This document shows, piece after piece, positions 1-7,424 of a DNA stretch of 63,306 nucleotides. The stretch comes from JAKSCF01 sp028279945 (lineage in GTDB: Bacteria > Bacillota > Clostridia > Peptostreptococcales > JAAYPU01): assembly GCA_028279945.1 (NCBI GenBank), contig JANQMT010000206.1, positions 1-63,306 of the forward strand, in the 5' to 3' direction. How positions within the stretch are numbered: position 1 is the stretch's first letter; each line of letters begins with the position of its first letter. The notes below the pieces were generated by a model. The model worked only from the letters and a program-made list of their open reading frames with translations. It was not told the DNA's origin and searched no databases. Both the position numbers and the translations under genes were made by a program.

Positions 1-110
1 TAATCTATGATTACGTTGCAGGTCTCATACAGAAACTCTCCAATCTTTGATTGGTAAGGGTTTTTCAGTTAATTTTTCTACTGTACTAACCAAGTACAGT
101 AAAAAAATTA

Positions 111-170
111 TAGAATCAATAAATTCCAAAATACTTGTACCTTTTTAGTAGTTTTCATGAACAATCTGGG
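111..170 (+). repeat. 60-bp dispersed repeat, copy A
   Basis: The reverse complement of this stretch aligns without gaps to 32873-32932, with 54 of 60 positions identical by eye. Both copies lie in non-coding DNA next to AT-rich sequence. It is neither a terminator nor a known RNA that I recognise; it may be the remnant of a small mobile element or a shared regulatory or structural sequence. Confidence 0.75.
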
Positions 171-425
171 ATTATGTGTATTCTTATATTATTAAAAAAT
201 AAAACCATAATATTAGAAGAACTTTTTTCCAAGTGTAATAATACAATTCTACATGGTGAATGTTACCATGTCTAATTTAAATGTATTTTAATTTAAAGTT
301 AAAATATGATAAAATTATCTAAATAACGATTCACAAGAAGGTAAAAGAGATGCTTTGTTTGAGTATCATGGGCTGGGCTAAAAATCATTTATGGAGCCTT
401 TGGTGCGCTAAAATACAAATGAAAA

Positions 426-461
426 TAAAAATTGCTCTACAGTTTTTTCTGTAGAGCATTT
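426..461 (-). terminator. Intrinsic terminator of rseC-trxA
   Basis: A 9-bp stem GCTCTACAG/CTGTAGAGC with a six-base loop is followed, on the minus strand, by a short T-rich run. It lies directly after the trxA stop codon. Confidence 0.85.
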
Positions 462-465
462 TTGA

Positions 466-798
466 TTACTTTGATAAACTTTCAAGTTTCTCTTCTATTG
501 TAGCTTGTGGTAAAGCTCCGGTTACTCTTTCAACCACTTCACCGTTTTTCATGAAGAGCAAAGTAGGAATGCTCATTACTCTGTGTGAGATTGCTAATTT
601 TTTTTGCTCATCTACATTGATTTTGCAAATTTTAGCTTTTCCTTCATATTTATCTGCAAGAGTATCCATAATAGGGGATACCATTTTACATGGACCACAC
701 CAATCCGCATAAAAATCAATCAATACAGGTACAGAAGCATTTTTTGCTTCACTTTCAAAAGATTCTTCGGTTAAATAAACAATTTTGTCGTTTGCCAT
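466..798 (-). CDS. trxA: Thioredoxin
   Basis: A cytoplasmic protein-disulfide reductase of 110 residues, the usual length of a thioredoxin. The active site WCGPC is intact (Cys34 and Cys37), and the cis-proline motif SIPT follows in the second half. The start is the ATG at 798, seven bases after AGGAGG; an upstream in-frame extension runs into rseC and has no ribosome site. It sits 19 bp after rseC and ends at a terminator, so the two are probably co-transcribed. Thioredoxin would recycle enzymes such as the class II ribonucleotide reductase at 18-20 kb, whose C-terminal cysteine pair needs an external reductant; that pairing is inference. The identification is secure. Confidence 0.96.
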   Translation of the reverse strand: MANDKIVYLTEESFESEAKNASVPVLIDFYADWCGPCKMVSPIMDTLADKYEGKAKICKINVDEQKKLAISHRVMSIPTLLFMKNGEVVERVTGALPQATIEEKLESLSK

Positions 799-817
799 GT
801 TAATTCCTCCTAAATTT

Positions 818-1228
818 TTATTCAATGATTTTTGTAATGACAGCTTTATATTTTTTTGAAAAATGGTGTTCATTCTTTTTAATGACAAAATAGGATAGTG
901 CCAAAAGAACAAAACCCAATATTATAGATAAAATATCACTTTTTTCACCCTGAAAAAGTTTGGTGCCAATCAGGATGCCTGTCACTAATGTAATGAGTGG
1001 AATAACGTACATAATTAAGGCAGCACTTAGCACATTTTGAGTTTCCATTTGTACTTCTACAATGTGACCTAATTGGGCATTGATATTATTTTCTGCTGTA
1101 ATACTAACATTTCTGTTGGATGATCCAACATGACATGCGCCGCATTTCTCACAAGCTGAATGTCGCATGATAGTAACCTTGGCAGTAGTGTCATCAACAA
1201 GTTCTACAATTTTTCCATTTTGTTCCAT
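818..1228 (-). CDS. RseC/MucC-family (SoxR-reducing) membrane protein
   Basis: A 136-residue protein with an N-terminal soluble domain carrying a CxxCxxC motif (Cys26, Cys29, Cys32), followed by two predicted membrane helices (about 68-94 and 100-117) and a basic tail. This is the layout of the RseC/MucC family, whose members in proteobacteria modulate sigma-E or take part in SoxR reduction; in Clostridia they are often linked to electron-transfer systems. The start is the ATG at 1228 behind GGAGG; the longer reading begins inside the ribosome site. It is directly upstream of trxA, which fits a redox role. The exact function in this organism is unknown. Confidence 0.85.
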   Translation of the reverse strand: MEQNGKIVELVDDTTAKVTIMRHSACEKCGACHVGSSNRNVSITAENNINAQLGHIVEVQMETQNVLSAALIMYVIPLITLVTGILIGTKLFQGEKSDILSIILGFVLLALSYFVIKKNEHHFSKKYKAVITKIIE

Positions 1229-1518
1229 GGTTATTCCTCCAAGTTTTAGCACTGCTCCAATTATTATAATACAAATATACCCAAAATAAAATAATTAAAA
1301 CGAAACGCTATTATAAGTTTTTCTTATATTACATTTTTTATTAAGATATCACGATTTTTTTTAAAATAAATATTATATTTATAACTTTAAATTATAAAGT
1401 TTTCTTTGTAAAGCTGATTATTTAGTTGAATTATCATTGGATTATTACTATAATATTGAACATAGAGGTCAAAAAAAGAATTATAATACGGAATATTGAT
1501 GAAAGGGATGAATATCAA

Positions 1519-2760
1519 ATGTACTTTAACCACCTTGACAAAATTGATGAGGAAGTATCTCATGTAATAAGAGATGAGATGAGTCGACAAGAAAATAAAA
1601 TTGAGTTGATCGCTTCTGAAAACTTTACCAGTTCAGCAGTAATGGAAGCAGTTGGAAGCGCTTTGACAAATAAATATGCAGAAGGATATCCTGCTAAAAG
1701 ATATTATGGTGGGTGTGAGCATGTCGATGTAGCAGAGGACCTTGCAAGAGATAGAATGAAGAAGCTATTTAATGCGGAATATGCAAATGTACAGCCTCAT
1801 TCCGGCTCAAGTGCCAATATAGCTGTATATTTTTCAATGCTTAAACCAGGAGATACGGTATTAGGAATGGATTTAAGCAATGGGGGCCATTTAACACATG
1901 GAAGCCCTGTCAATATATCAGGAAAATATTTTAATTTCGTGCCTTATGGTGTCAATACTAAAACTCAAACCATTGACTTCGATGAAATTAGAAAAATTGC
2001 TCTTGAATTTAGACCTAAAATGATCGTAGCCGGAGCAAGTGCATATCCCAGAACTATAGAAAGCGGACCATTTAGAGAAATTGCTGATGAAGTTGGTGCT
2101 TACTTAATGGTGGATATGGCTCATTTTGCAGGATTAGTTGCGGCCGGCCTGCATCCAAATCCATGTGAACATGCACATTTTGTTACCACTACAACCCATA
2201 AAACATTAAGAGGTCCTAGAGGTGGAGCGATTTTATGTAAAGAAGAGTTTGGAAAGCAAGTTGACAAAGCAATTTTCCCAGGCATCCAAGGTGGACCTTT
2301 AATGCATGTCATTGCAGGTAAAGCAGTTTGCTTTAAAGAAGCATTATCCGATGAGTTTAAAAACTATCAAGAGCGAGTGCTTAAAAATGCAAAAAAATTA
2401 GCAGAGGAATTGCTTAAAAGAGATTTTGAGTTGGTTTCCGGCGGTACGGATAATCATTTGGTACTTGTAAACTTGACCAATAAGAATATTACCGGTAAGG
2501 AAGCAGAAAGAATATTGGATGATGCAGGTATAACAACCAACAAAAATACGGTTCCAAATGATCCAAATGGTCCTTTTGTAACAAGCGGCATTCGTTTGGG
2601 AACACCTGCAGTAACAACGCGAGGATTCAATGAAGAAGATATTGAAAAAGTTGCTGAAGCAATATCATGTATCATTGATTATCCCGATGATGCGTCTAAA
2701 AAAGAAAAAGCTGAGCAATTGGTTAAAGAATTAACCGAAAAATGTCCTTTATATAAATAA
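1519..2760 (+). CDS. glyA: Serine hydroxymethyltransferase
   Basis: Converts serine and tetrahydrofolate to glycine and methylene-tetrahydrofolate, the main source of one-carbon units, using PLP in the cytoplasm. It has 413 residues, the family length. The PLP lysine is Lys228 in the TTTTHKTLRGPRGG signature, and the N-terminal IELIASENFTS and YAEGYPAKRYYGG folate-site motifs are present. The ATG at 1519 gives the normal N-terminus (MYFNHLDKID); the 31-residue upstream extension is not conserved-looking. A GAAAGGGATG stretch is the likely ribosome site. It stands alone between opposing neighbours and ends at a strong terminator. Confidence 0.96.
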   Translation: MYFNHLDKIDEEVSHVIRDEMSRQENKIELIASENFTSSAVMEAVGSALTNKYAEGYPAKRYYGGCEHVDVAEDLARDRMKKLFNAEYANVQPHSGSSANIAVYFSMLKPGDTVLGMDLSNGGHLTHGSPVNISGKYFNFVPYGVNTKTQTIDFDEIRKIALEFRPKMIVAGASAYPRTIESGPFREIADEVGAYLMVDMAHFAGLVAAGLHPNPCEHAHFVTTTTHKTLRGPRGGAILCKEEFGKQVDKAIFPGIQGGPLMHVIAGKAVCFKEALSDEFKNYQERVLKNAKKLAEELLKRDFELVSGGTDNHLVLVNLTNKNITGKEAERILDDAGITTNKNTVPNDPNGPFVTSGIRLGTPAVTTRGFNEEDIEKVAEAISCIIDYPDDASKKEKAEQLVKELTEKCPLYK

Positions 2761-2825
2761 TCTGAGAGAGTCCAACGAGAGATTAAAAAAGTTTAATAGA
2801 TTTTAGTGAATACTTTAGGCTGTAC

Positions 2826-2856
2826 AAAGTCTGCACGAAAGTGCAGGCTTTTTTTC
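2826..2856 (+). terminator. Intrinsic terminator of glyA
   Basis: CTGCAC-GAAA-GTGCAG stem closed by a stable tetraloop and followed by GCTTTTTTT. Confidence 0.9.
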
Positions 2857-2968
2857 TATTTTTTTGCTAGATTGTGGATATCTTTTTTAAAGTAGAATAA
2901 TATATGAAATATATAGTAAGTGGTTTTGTTTCAAGTATGAAAATAAATATATAAAAGGAGTAATTGGT

Positions 2969-4588
2969 ATGAAAGCTGCAGAAGCAATAATACGATTTCT
3001 TGAAACTAAAAAGGTTAAGATGATCTTTGGATATCCGGGTGTTGCAACCATGCCTATATATGAAGCCATGCGGGAATCAAATATTGAACATATCTTGGTA
3101 AGAAATGAACAGGCTTCTGTCCACATGGCAAGCGGGTATGCAAGAATATCCAATGAAACAGGTGTTTGCATTTCTACGTCAGGACCGGGAGCTACTAATT
3201 TGATAACAGGAATTGCAACGGCTTATATGGATTCTATTCCACTGATTGTCATTACCGGACAAGTGAAATTAGAAAACTTAGGAAAAGACGTATTTCAGGA
3301 AGTCGATATTACCGGTGCTACAGACCCCTTTACAAAATATAATTATTTGGTTAGAACCCCGGATGACTTACCTCAAATTTTGAGTGAAGCTTTTTATATA
3401 GCTTCCAGCGGAAGACCCGGCCCGGTACTTATCGATATCCCTTTCGATGTTCAAAACAGTCATATTAAATATGCTTATCCCGAGAAGGTTGATATTGGAG
3501 GATACAAACCTACCGTGCAAGGTCATGCTGGACAAATAAAAAGGATAATCAGAAGATTAAAGCATGCAAAACGCCCTGTGATATTAATAGGAGGCGGCGT
3601 AATGCTTGCAAATGCACGAGAGTCATTAATGGATTTTGTTGAATTAACAGGTATTCCTGTTGTAACCACATTGATGGGAATAAGCGGGTTTCCGGAAGAC
3701 TCTGAATATTATGCAGGATTTATTGGTATCCACGGCTATCCATATACACCTGAAGTGATTAATAGAGCTGATGTTATTATGACCATTGGTGCAAGACTAT
3801 CTGACCGCTCCACCCATAATTTTAGTACCATTAGCTCAATAGAGAATTTAATACATATAGATGTTGACCCTGCAGAGATTGGTAAAATAGCTGCACATCA
3901 GATTCCTATTGTTGGAGATGCGGATATAATTCTTCGTCAATTAATAGAATGTGCTGAATCTTTAAATACAAAGGACTGGTTGAAAGAAATAGAATCTTAT
4001 AAAGAAATTCCCAAATGGTCCGATGCTGATCGAGAGGAATATGTGCATCCGGCTTACGTGATGGATGTTTTATCACAAGCAATCGATTCAGATGCTATTA
4101 TTACAGCTGATGTAGGGCAAAACCAAATATGGACGGCAAGACATTTTCCATTTAAAGAAAACAGACGTTTTCTCATCTCAGGAGGACTGGGTACTATGGG
4201 ATATAGCGTTCCGGCTGCTTTAGGCGCAAAGCTGGCTGAGCCTGGTAAGCAAGTTGTAGCAATAACCGGTGACGGCGGGATTCAAATGCTGTTAGCTGAG
4301 CTGGGCACCATTGCCGATTGTGGATTACCGCTTATCATATTACTATTAAACAATAGAAGCCTTGGGCTGGTGAGAGATATTCAAGAAGACGTTTACGGAC
4401 AGGAACATGACTATGGCGTAAAGCCTAAAAAATTGACTGATTTTGTTCAAATCGCTAAAGGCTTTGGAATGAAAGGTATGCGTATCGAGAGAGAAGCGGA
4501 TTTACCATCAGTGTTTAAAAGGGCTATCGAGATGAAAGAACCTTGTTTATTAGAATGTCTCATCGACCCAAAAGCAAAGACGCTTTAA
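2969..4588 (+). CDS. Acetolactate-synthase-like ThDP enzyme
   Basis: A 539-residue thiamine-diphosphate enzyme of the acetolactate synthase large-subunit family. The cofactor-activating glutamate (Glu47, in RNEQASVHMA) and the ThDP/metal motif GDG(434-436)...NN(461-462) are intact. It differs from the second paralogue at 35.9 kb: the segment that reads MVRQWQ in true acetohydroxyacid synthases reads LVRDIQ here, so the tryptophan that gives 2-ketobutyrate preference is Ile471. The Arg-rich ARFSDRVTG segment is ARLSDRSTH. I infer a pyruvate-specific or otherwise specialised enzyme rather than the biosynthetic ilvB. AAAGGAG lies ahead of the ATG. It is a single-gene unit with its own terminator. 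Confidence 0.85.
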   Translation: MKAAEAIIRFLETKKVKMIFGYPGVATMPIYEAMRESNIEHILVRNEQASVHMASGYARISNETGVCISTSGPGATNLITGIATAYMDSIPLIVITGQVKLENLGKDVFQEVDITGATDPFTKYNYLVRTPDDLPQILSEAFYIASSGRPGPVLIDIPFDVQNSHIKYAYPEKVDIGGYKPTVQGHAGQIKRIIRRLKHAKRPVILIGGGVMLANARESLMDFVELTGIPVVTTLMGISGFPEDSEYYAGFIGIHGYPYTPEVINRADVIMTIGARLSDRSTHNFSTISSIENLIHIDVDPAEIGKIAAHQIPIVGDADIILRQLIECAESLNTKDWLKEIESYKEIPKWSDADREEYVHPAYVMDVLSQAIDSDAIITADVGQNQIWTARHFPFKENRRFLISGGLGTMGYSVPAALGAKLAEPGKQVVAITGDGGIQMLLAELGTIADCGLPLIILLLNNRSLGLVRDIQEDVYGQEHDYGVKPKKLTDFVQIAKGFGMKGMRIEREADLPSVFKRAIEMKEPCLLECLIDPKAKTL

Positions 4589-4610
4589 TAAAAAATGCGA
4601 AATAAACCAT

Positions 4611-4644
4611 AAAAAAATTACACAACGATCTGTGTAATTTTTTT
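4611..4644 (+). terminator. Bidirectional intrinsic terminator
   Basis: AAAATTACACA/TGTGTAATTTT stem flanked by A and T runs on both sides, placed between convergent genes, so it can end both the ThDP enzyme and the LysM gene. Confidence 0.85.
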
Positions 4645-4655
4645 GTTGGATAGTA

Positions 4656-5399
4656 CTAGACTTCCGTACTTTCCGGTATGCATATTGTTATGGATGGATT
4701 TTCAAAATCACTGGGTTTATAATAAGGATTGACAATCATTAAATCATCAGTTGTTACGACATACTTTTCTGCAATACTTATTACCGTATCATTTTCTTGG
4801 GTTACGTATGTTTTACCTGTTGGACAGTATCCGATACTAAAAGTATCTTCATCAGGTATGCAAAGTTGCGTCCCTGGTGTAAGATTGCTAAAATCTACAT
4901 CGGGATTATAATGTAACATTGCTGTATATGAATAATCATATTTGACTAGCAATTTGGTTAATGAATCTCCGGATTTAACCACATATCGAGTCGTATTTTC
5001 AGGACACTCTCTGGGTTCTTGCTGTGGCGGGATGCATATCAATCGACCAGGCATTAGATTATATGGATCTAGTAATGGATTGGCATCCAAAATAGCATCA
5101 ATGGAAACACCTTGATTTCTTGAAATCGTATATAATGTATCTCCCGGTTGAATGGTGTAAAATGTACCGTCAGGACAAGCATCGCTTGGAACACAAATCA
5201 TTTGCCCAACCCTTAAATTATAGGGCTGAAGAAAAGGATTGAAAAACAAGATTTGCAGGACATTGGTTCCAAACTTCGTGGCAATACTATAGAGGGTATC
5301 CCCCGCCATAATGGTATACGGTCGTGTACCGTTTGGGCAGCTCCTTTGGTTCTTAAAGCTTTGTAATGCATAATTATTTTTATTTTTGATGTAAAACAT
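4656..5399 (-). CDS. Protein with four LysM domains
   Basis: A 247-residue protein made of four LysM repeats (about residues 27-70, 75-118, 134-178, 193-243), each opening with a CP-x-G-T-x-Y-T-like segment and an x-GDTL-x-x-I core, and separated by cysteine-bearing linkers. LysM domains bind N-acetylglucosamine chains of peptidoglycan, so it probably sits at the wall or on spore cortex. There is no clear signal peptide: the N-terminus MFYIKNKNNY is polar, as in spore-coat LysM proteins such as SafA-type proteins, so a sporulation role is plausible but not shown. The fourth repeat is the most divergent. An AGGTGA site precedes the ATG. Confidence 0.88.
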   Translation of the reverse strand: MFYIKNKNNYALQSFKNQRSCPNGTRPYTIMAGDTLYSIATKFGTNVLQILFFNPFLQPYNLRVGQMICVPSDACPDGTFYTIQPGDTLYTISRNQGVSIDAILDANPLLDPYNLMPGRLICIPPQQEPRECPENTTRYVVKSGDSLTKLLVKYDYSYTAMLHYNPDVDFSNLTPGTQLCIPDEDTFSIGYCPTGKTYVTQENDTVISIAEKYVVTTDDLMIVNPYYKPSDFENPSITICIPESTEV

Positions 5400-5500
5400 G
5401 GAAAACCGATCACCTCGCTTTTTCTTATATAATATTTAAAAAAAAATAGAATTGTGATAAGATTAATAGAAGTATTGAAACAATGGGGAAGGAAATAGTT

Positions 5501-6742
5501 ATGAATACACCTAAGATCAACCAATTAGTTTTATATAGGGATATACTAAATGATCCGGCAATAGAATCAGCTCATCAGATATGGCTTTACCAAGACGAAA
5601 ACCAATATAGCCAAATTGAAGATCAATATTATTGTCTACAATCTCTACTGCTTAATCAAAAGACTAGTATGAGTTGGAAAGAATATGTTGGTGAATTGAT
5701 TGCAAGCAATGAAAACATGTTTAGTCTTTTAAGTGAAAAGGGACTGGAAAAGCAGCCAATTCTTAAAATAGCAGAACAGGATATTCATATTATTAGTGAA
5801 ATATATCATTACGACTGGTCAAAGATAGAAAAGAAGTTTTCCGTTGAATCATCTGTTTTTAGTTTAAATAATATTTCAGATCAAGATGTTTGCAGTATTT
5901 TAGAGCATAAAACAGGGATTGAAGCAGTTTATAGTTTAAAACAATATTATAAACTAAAAGGCTGTGGCATGTTTAGAAAATATGCTGCATTTAAGTGGAA
6001 CGATTCAACAGGATTAACGGGTATCGACTGTTACGATAGTATAAGCTTTGACGATTTAACAGGCTATGAACCACAGAAGAAAACCCTTTGTGAGAATACT
6101 GAGTTTTTTATTAAAGGTTTGAAAGCGAATAATGTTTTATTATATGGAGATAAAGGAACCGGAAAATCTTCATCAGTAAAGGCGGTGCTGAATGAATATA
6201 AAGATAAAAAACTCAAGATGATTGAAATTACTAAAGAGCAATTTTATCGTTTTCCGGATATTATTAATATAGTGAAAGATAGAGGCTACAAATTTATTAT
6301 TTACATTGATGATTTATCTTTTGAAGAGTTTGAAACTGATTATAAGCATTTTAAAGCTGTTTTAGAGGGCGGTCTTGAAATTCGGCCTCAGAATGTGGCG
6401 GTTTATGTGACTTCTAACAGAAGAAATATTATTAAAGAAACATGGAAAGATCAGATGGAAGCATCAAATGATATGCACATCAGTGATTCCATGCAGGAAA
6501 AAATATCATTAGCCGACCGCTTTGGAATCACCTTGACCTATTCTTCACCTAATAAAAATCTTTACTTAAGAATGGTACTGGATTTGGCTAAAAAAGAAGA
6601 ATTAGATGTCTCAGAAGATATTCTATATGAAGAGGCTTTAAAATGGGAAATGAGATATCACGGTCGTTCAGGACGTTCTGCACGACAATTCATTGATTAC
6701 ATGATTTCGAAACAAAACTATAACAAACATTGGAGTGAATAA
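5501..6742 (+). CDS. DUF815-family AAA ATPase
   Basis: A 413-residue protein of the DUF815 ATPase family. The N-terminal third is unassigned; the C-terminal two-thirds hold a P-loop GDKGTGKS (about residues 216-223), a Walker B-like IYIDDLSF and an RSARQF segment near the end. Biochemical role in the cell is not established for the family. The ATG at 5501 is preferred over the one at 5483 because GGAAGGA lies about eight bases before it. The stop is only two bases ahead of the site-2 protease gene, so the two form an operon. The family assignment is secure and the function unknown. Confidence 0.85.
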   Translation: MNTPKINQLVLYRDILNDPAIESAHQIWLYQDENQYSQIEDQYYCLQSLLLNQKTSMSWKEYVGELIASNENMFSLLSEKGLEKQPILKIAEQDIHIISEIYHYDWSKIEKKFSVESSVFSLNNISDQDVCSILEHKTGIEAVYSLKQYYKLKGCGMFRKYAAFKWNDSTGLTGIDCYDSISFDDLTGYEPQKKTLCENTEFFIKGLKANNVLLYGDKGTGKSSSVKAVLNEYKDKKLKMIEITKEQFYRFPDIINIVKDRGYKFIIYIDDLSFEEFETDYKHFKAVLEGGLEIRPQNVAVYVTSNRRNIIKETWKDQMEASNDMHISDSMQEKISLADRFGITLTYSSPNKNLYLRMVLDLAKKEELDVSEDILYEEALKWEMRYHGRSGRSARQFIDYMISKQNYNKHWSE

Positions 6743-6744
6743 AA

Positions 6745-7371
6745 ATGGACTTTCTAATAAACAAATTACTCATCATACCCGGTATTTTAGTTGGATTTGC
6801 ATTCCACGAATTTGCTCACGCTAAAACAGCAGAGTTATTAGGAGATGATACTGCCAGACGCTTAGGAAGAGTAACTGTCGATCCAGCCGCTCATATAGAT
6901 GTCTTGGGGTTCTTAATGTTACTGGTAGCCGGTTTTGGGTGGGGGAAGCCTGTCCCGGTCAATGAAAACAATTTTAAAAAGCCGGGAAGGGACAATATGC
7001 TTGTTTCATTTGCGGGACCTTTCATGAATTTAATAGTAGCCGCTGTATTTCTATTAGTTATAAAAATAATGCTGATTTTTCAATTTGGTTTTTTATACAC
7101 TCAGGTGGGTCAAATTATTTTGGATATTTTGGATTATGCCGTATGGATTAACCTGGTTCTCATGGTATTTAACTTAATACCGGTTCCGCCCTTAGACGGG
7201 TATCATATTTTATCGGGTTTATTGGACTTTAGAGGGAAGGGTTTTCACTATCAATTGTATGACAAAGGACGTATTATTCTCCTCATACTCATCGTAACCA
7301 GAGCAACAAGATACATCTTACTTCCACCGGTAAACTTCATTTATAATGGATTGGTTCAAATATTTTTTTAA
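6745..7371 (+). CDS. Site-2-type membrane metalloprotease (M50)
   Basis: A 208-residue integral membrane protein of the short M50 site-2 protease class. The zinc motif HEFAH is at residues 21-25 in the first helix, and the third ligand lies in PPLDG near residue 150; several hydrophobic segments surround them. Such enzymes cleave substrates within the membrane. There is no PDZ domain. It is translationally linked to the DUF815 ATPase ahead of it, with two bases between stop and start. The substrate is unknown. A terminator shared with clpB follows. Confidence 0.9.
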   Translation: MDFLINKLLIIPGILVGFAFHEFAHAKTAELLGDDTARRLGRVTVDPAAHIDVLGFLMLLVAGFGWGKPVPVNENNFKKPGRDNMLVSFAGPFMNLIVAAVFLLVIKIMLIFQFGFLYTQVGQIILDILDYAVWINLVLMVFNLIPVPPLDGYHILSGLLDFRGKGFHYQLYDKGRIILLILIVTRATRYILLPPVNFIYNGLVQIFF

Positions 7372-7384
7372 TACAGAAACCATA

Positions 7385-7424
7385 AAACTCAGAGCAACGT
7401 TAAATGTTGCTTCTGAGTTTTTTT
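7385..7424. terminator. Terminator between convergent M50 protease and clpB
   Basis: A long stem with CTCAGA..GCAAC paired to GTTGC..CTGAG and a T7 run on the plus strand; its A run gives a weaker T run on the minus strand, overlapping the clpB stop. Confidence 0.85.

Larger units (their letters stand above)
1..465. other. Non-coding left end with hairpins and dispersed repeats
   Basis: No convincing gene is seen here. The stretch holds two short hairpins built on AATC-TNT-GATT (about 3-20 and 39-53), a long AT-rich stem-loop at 71-110 (TACTGTACT/AGTACAGTA arms extended by T/A runs), a 60-bp dispersed repeat at 111-170 that recurs inverted near 32.9 kb, and a 7-bp hairpin ACATGGT/ACCATGT at about 252-272. 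A 34-codon ORF at 350-454 behind a weak AAGAAGG runs into the trxA terminator and is not called. Confidence 0.6.

Noticed and set aside
350..454. 34-codon plus-strand ORF after AAGAAGG
   Set aside because: It runs through the trxA terminator stem, has a weak ribosome site and no promoter that I trust; probably chance.
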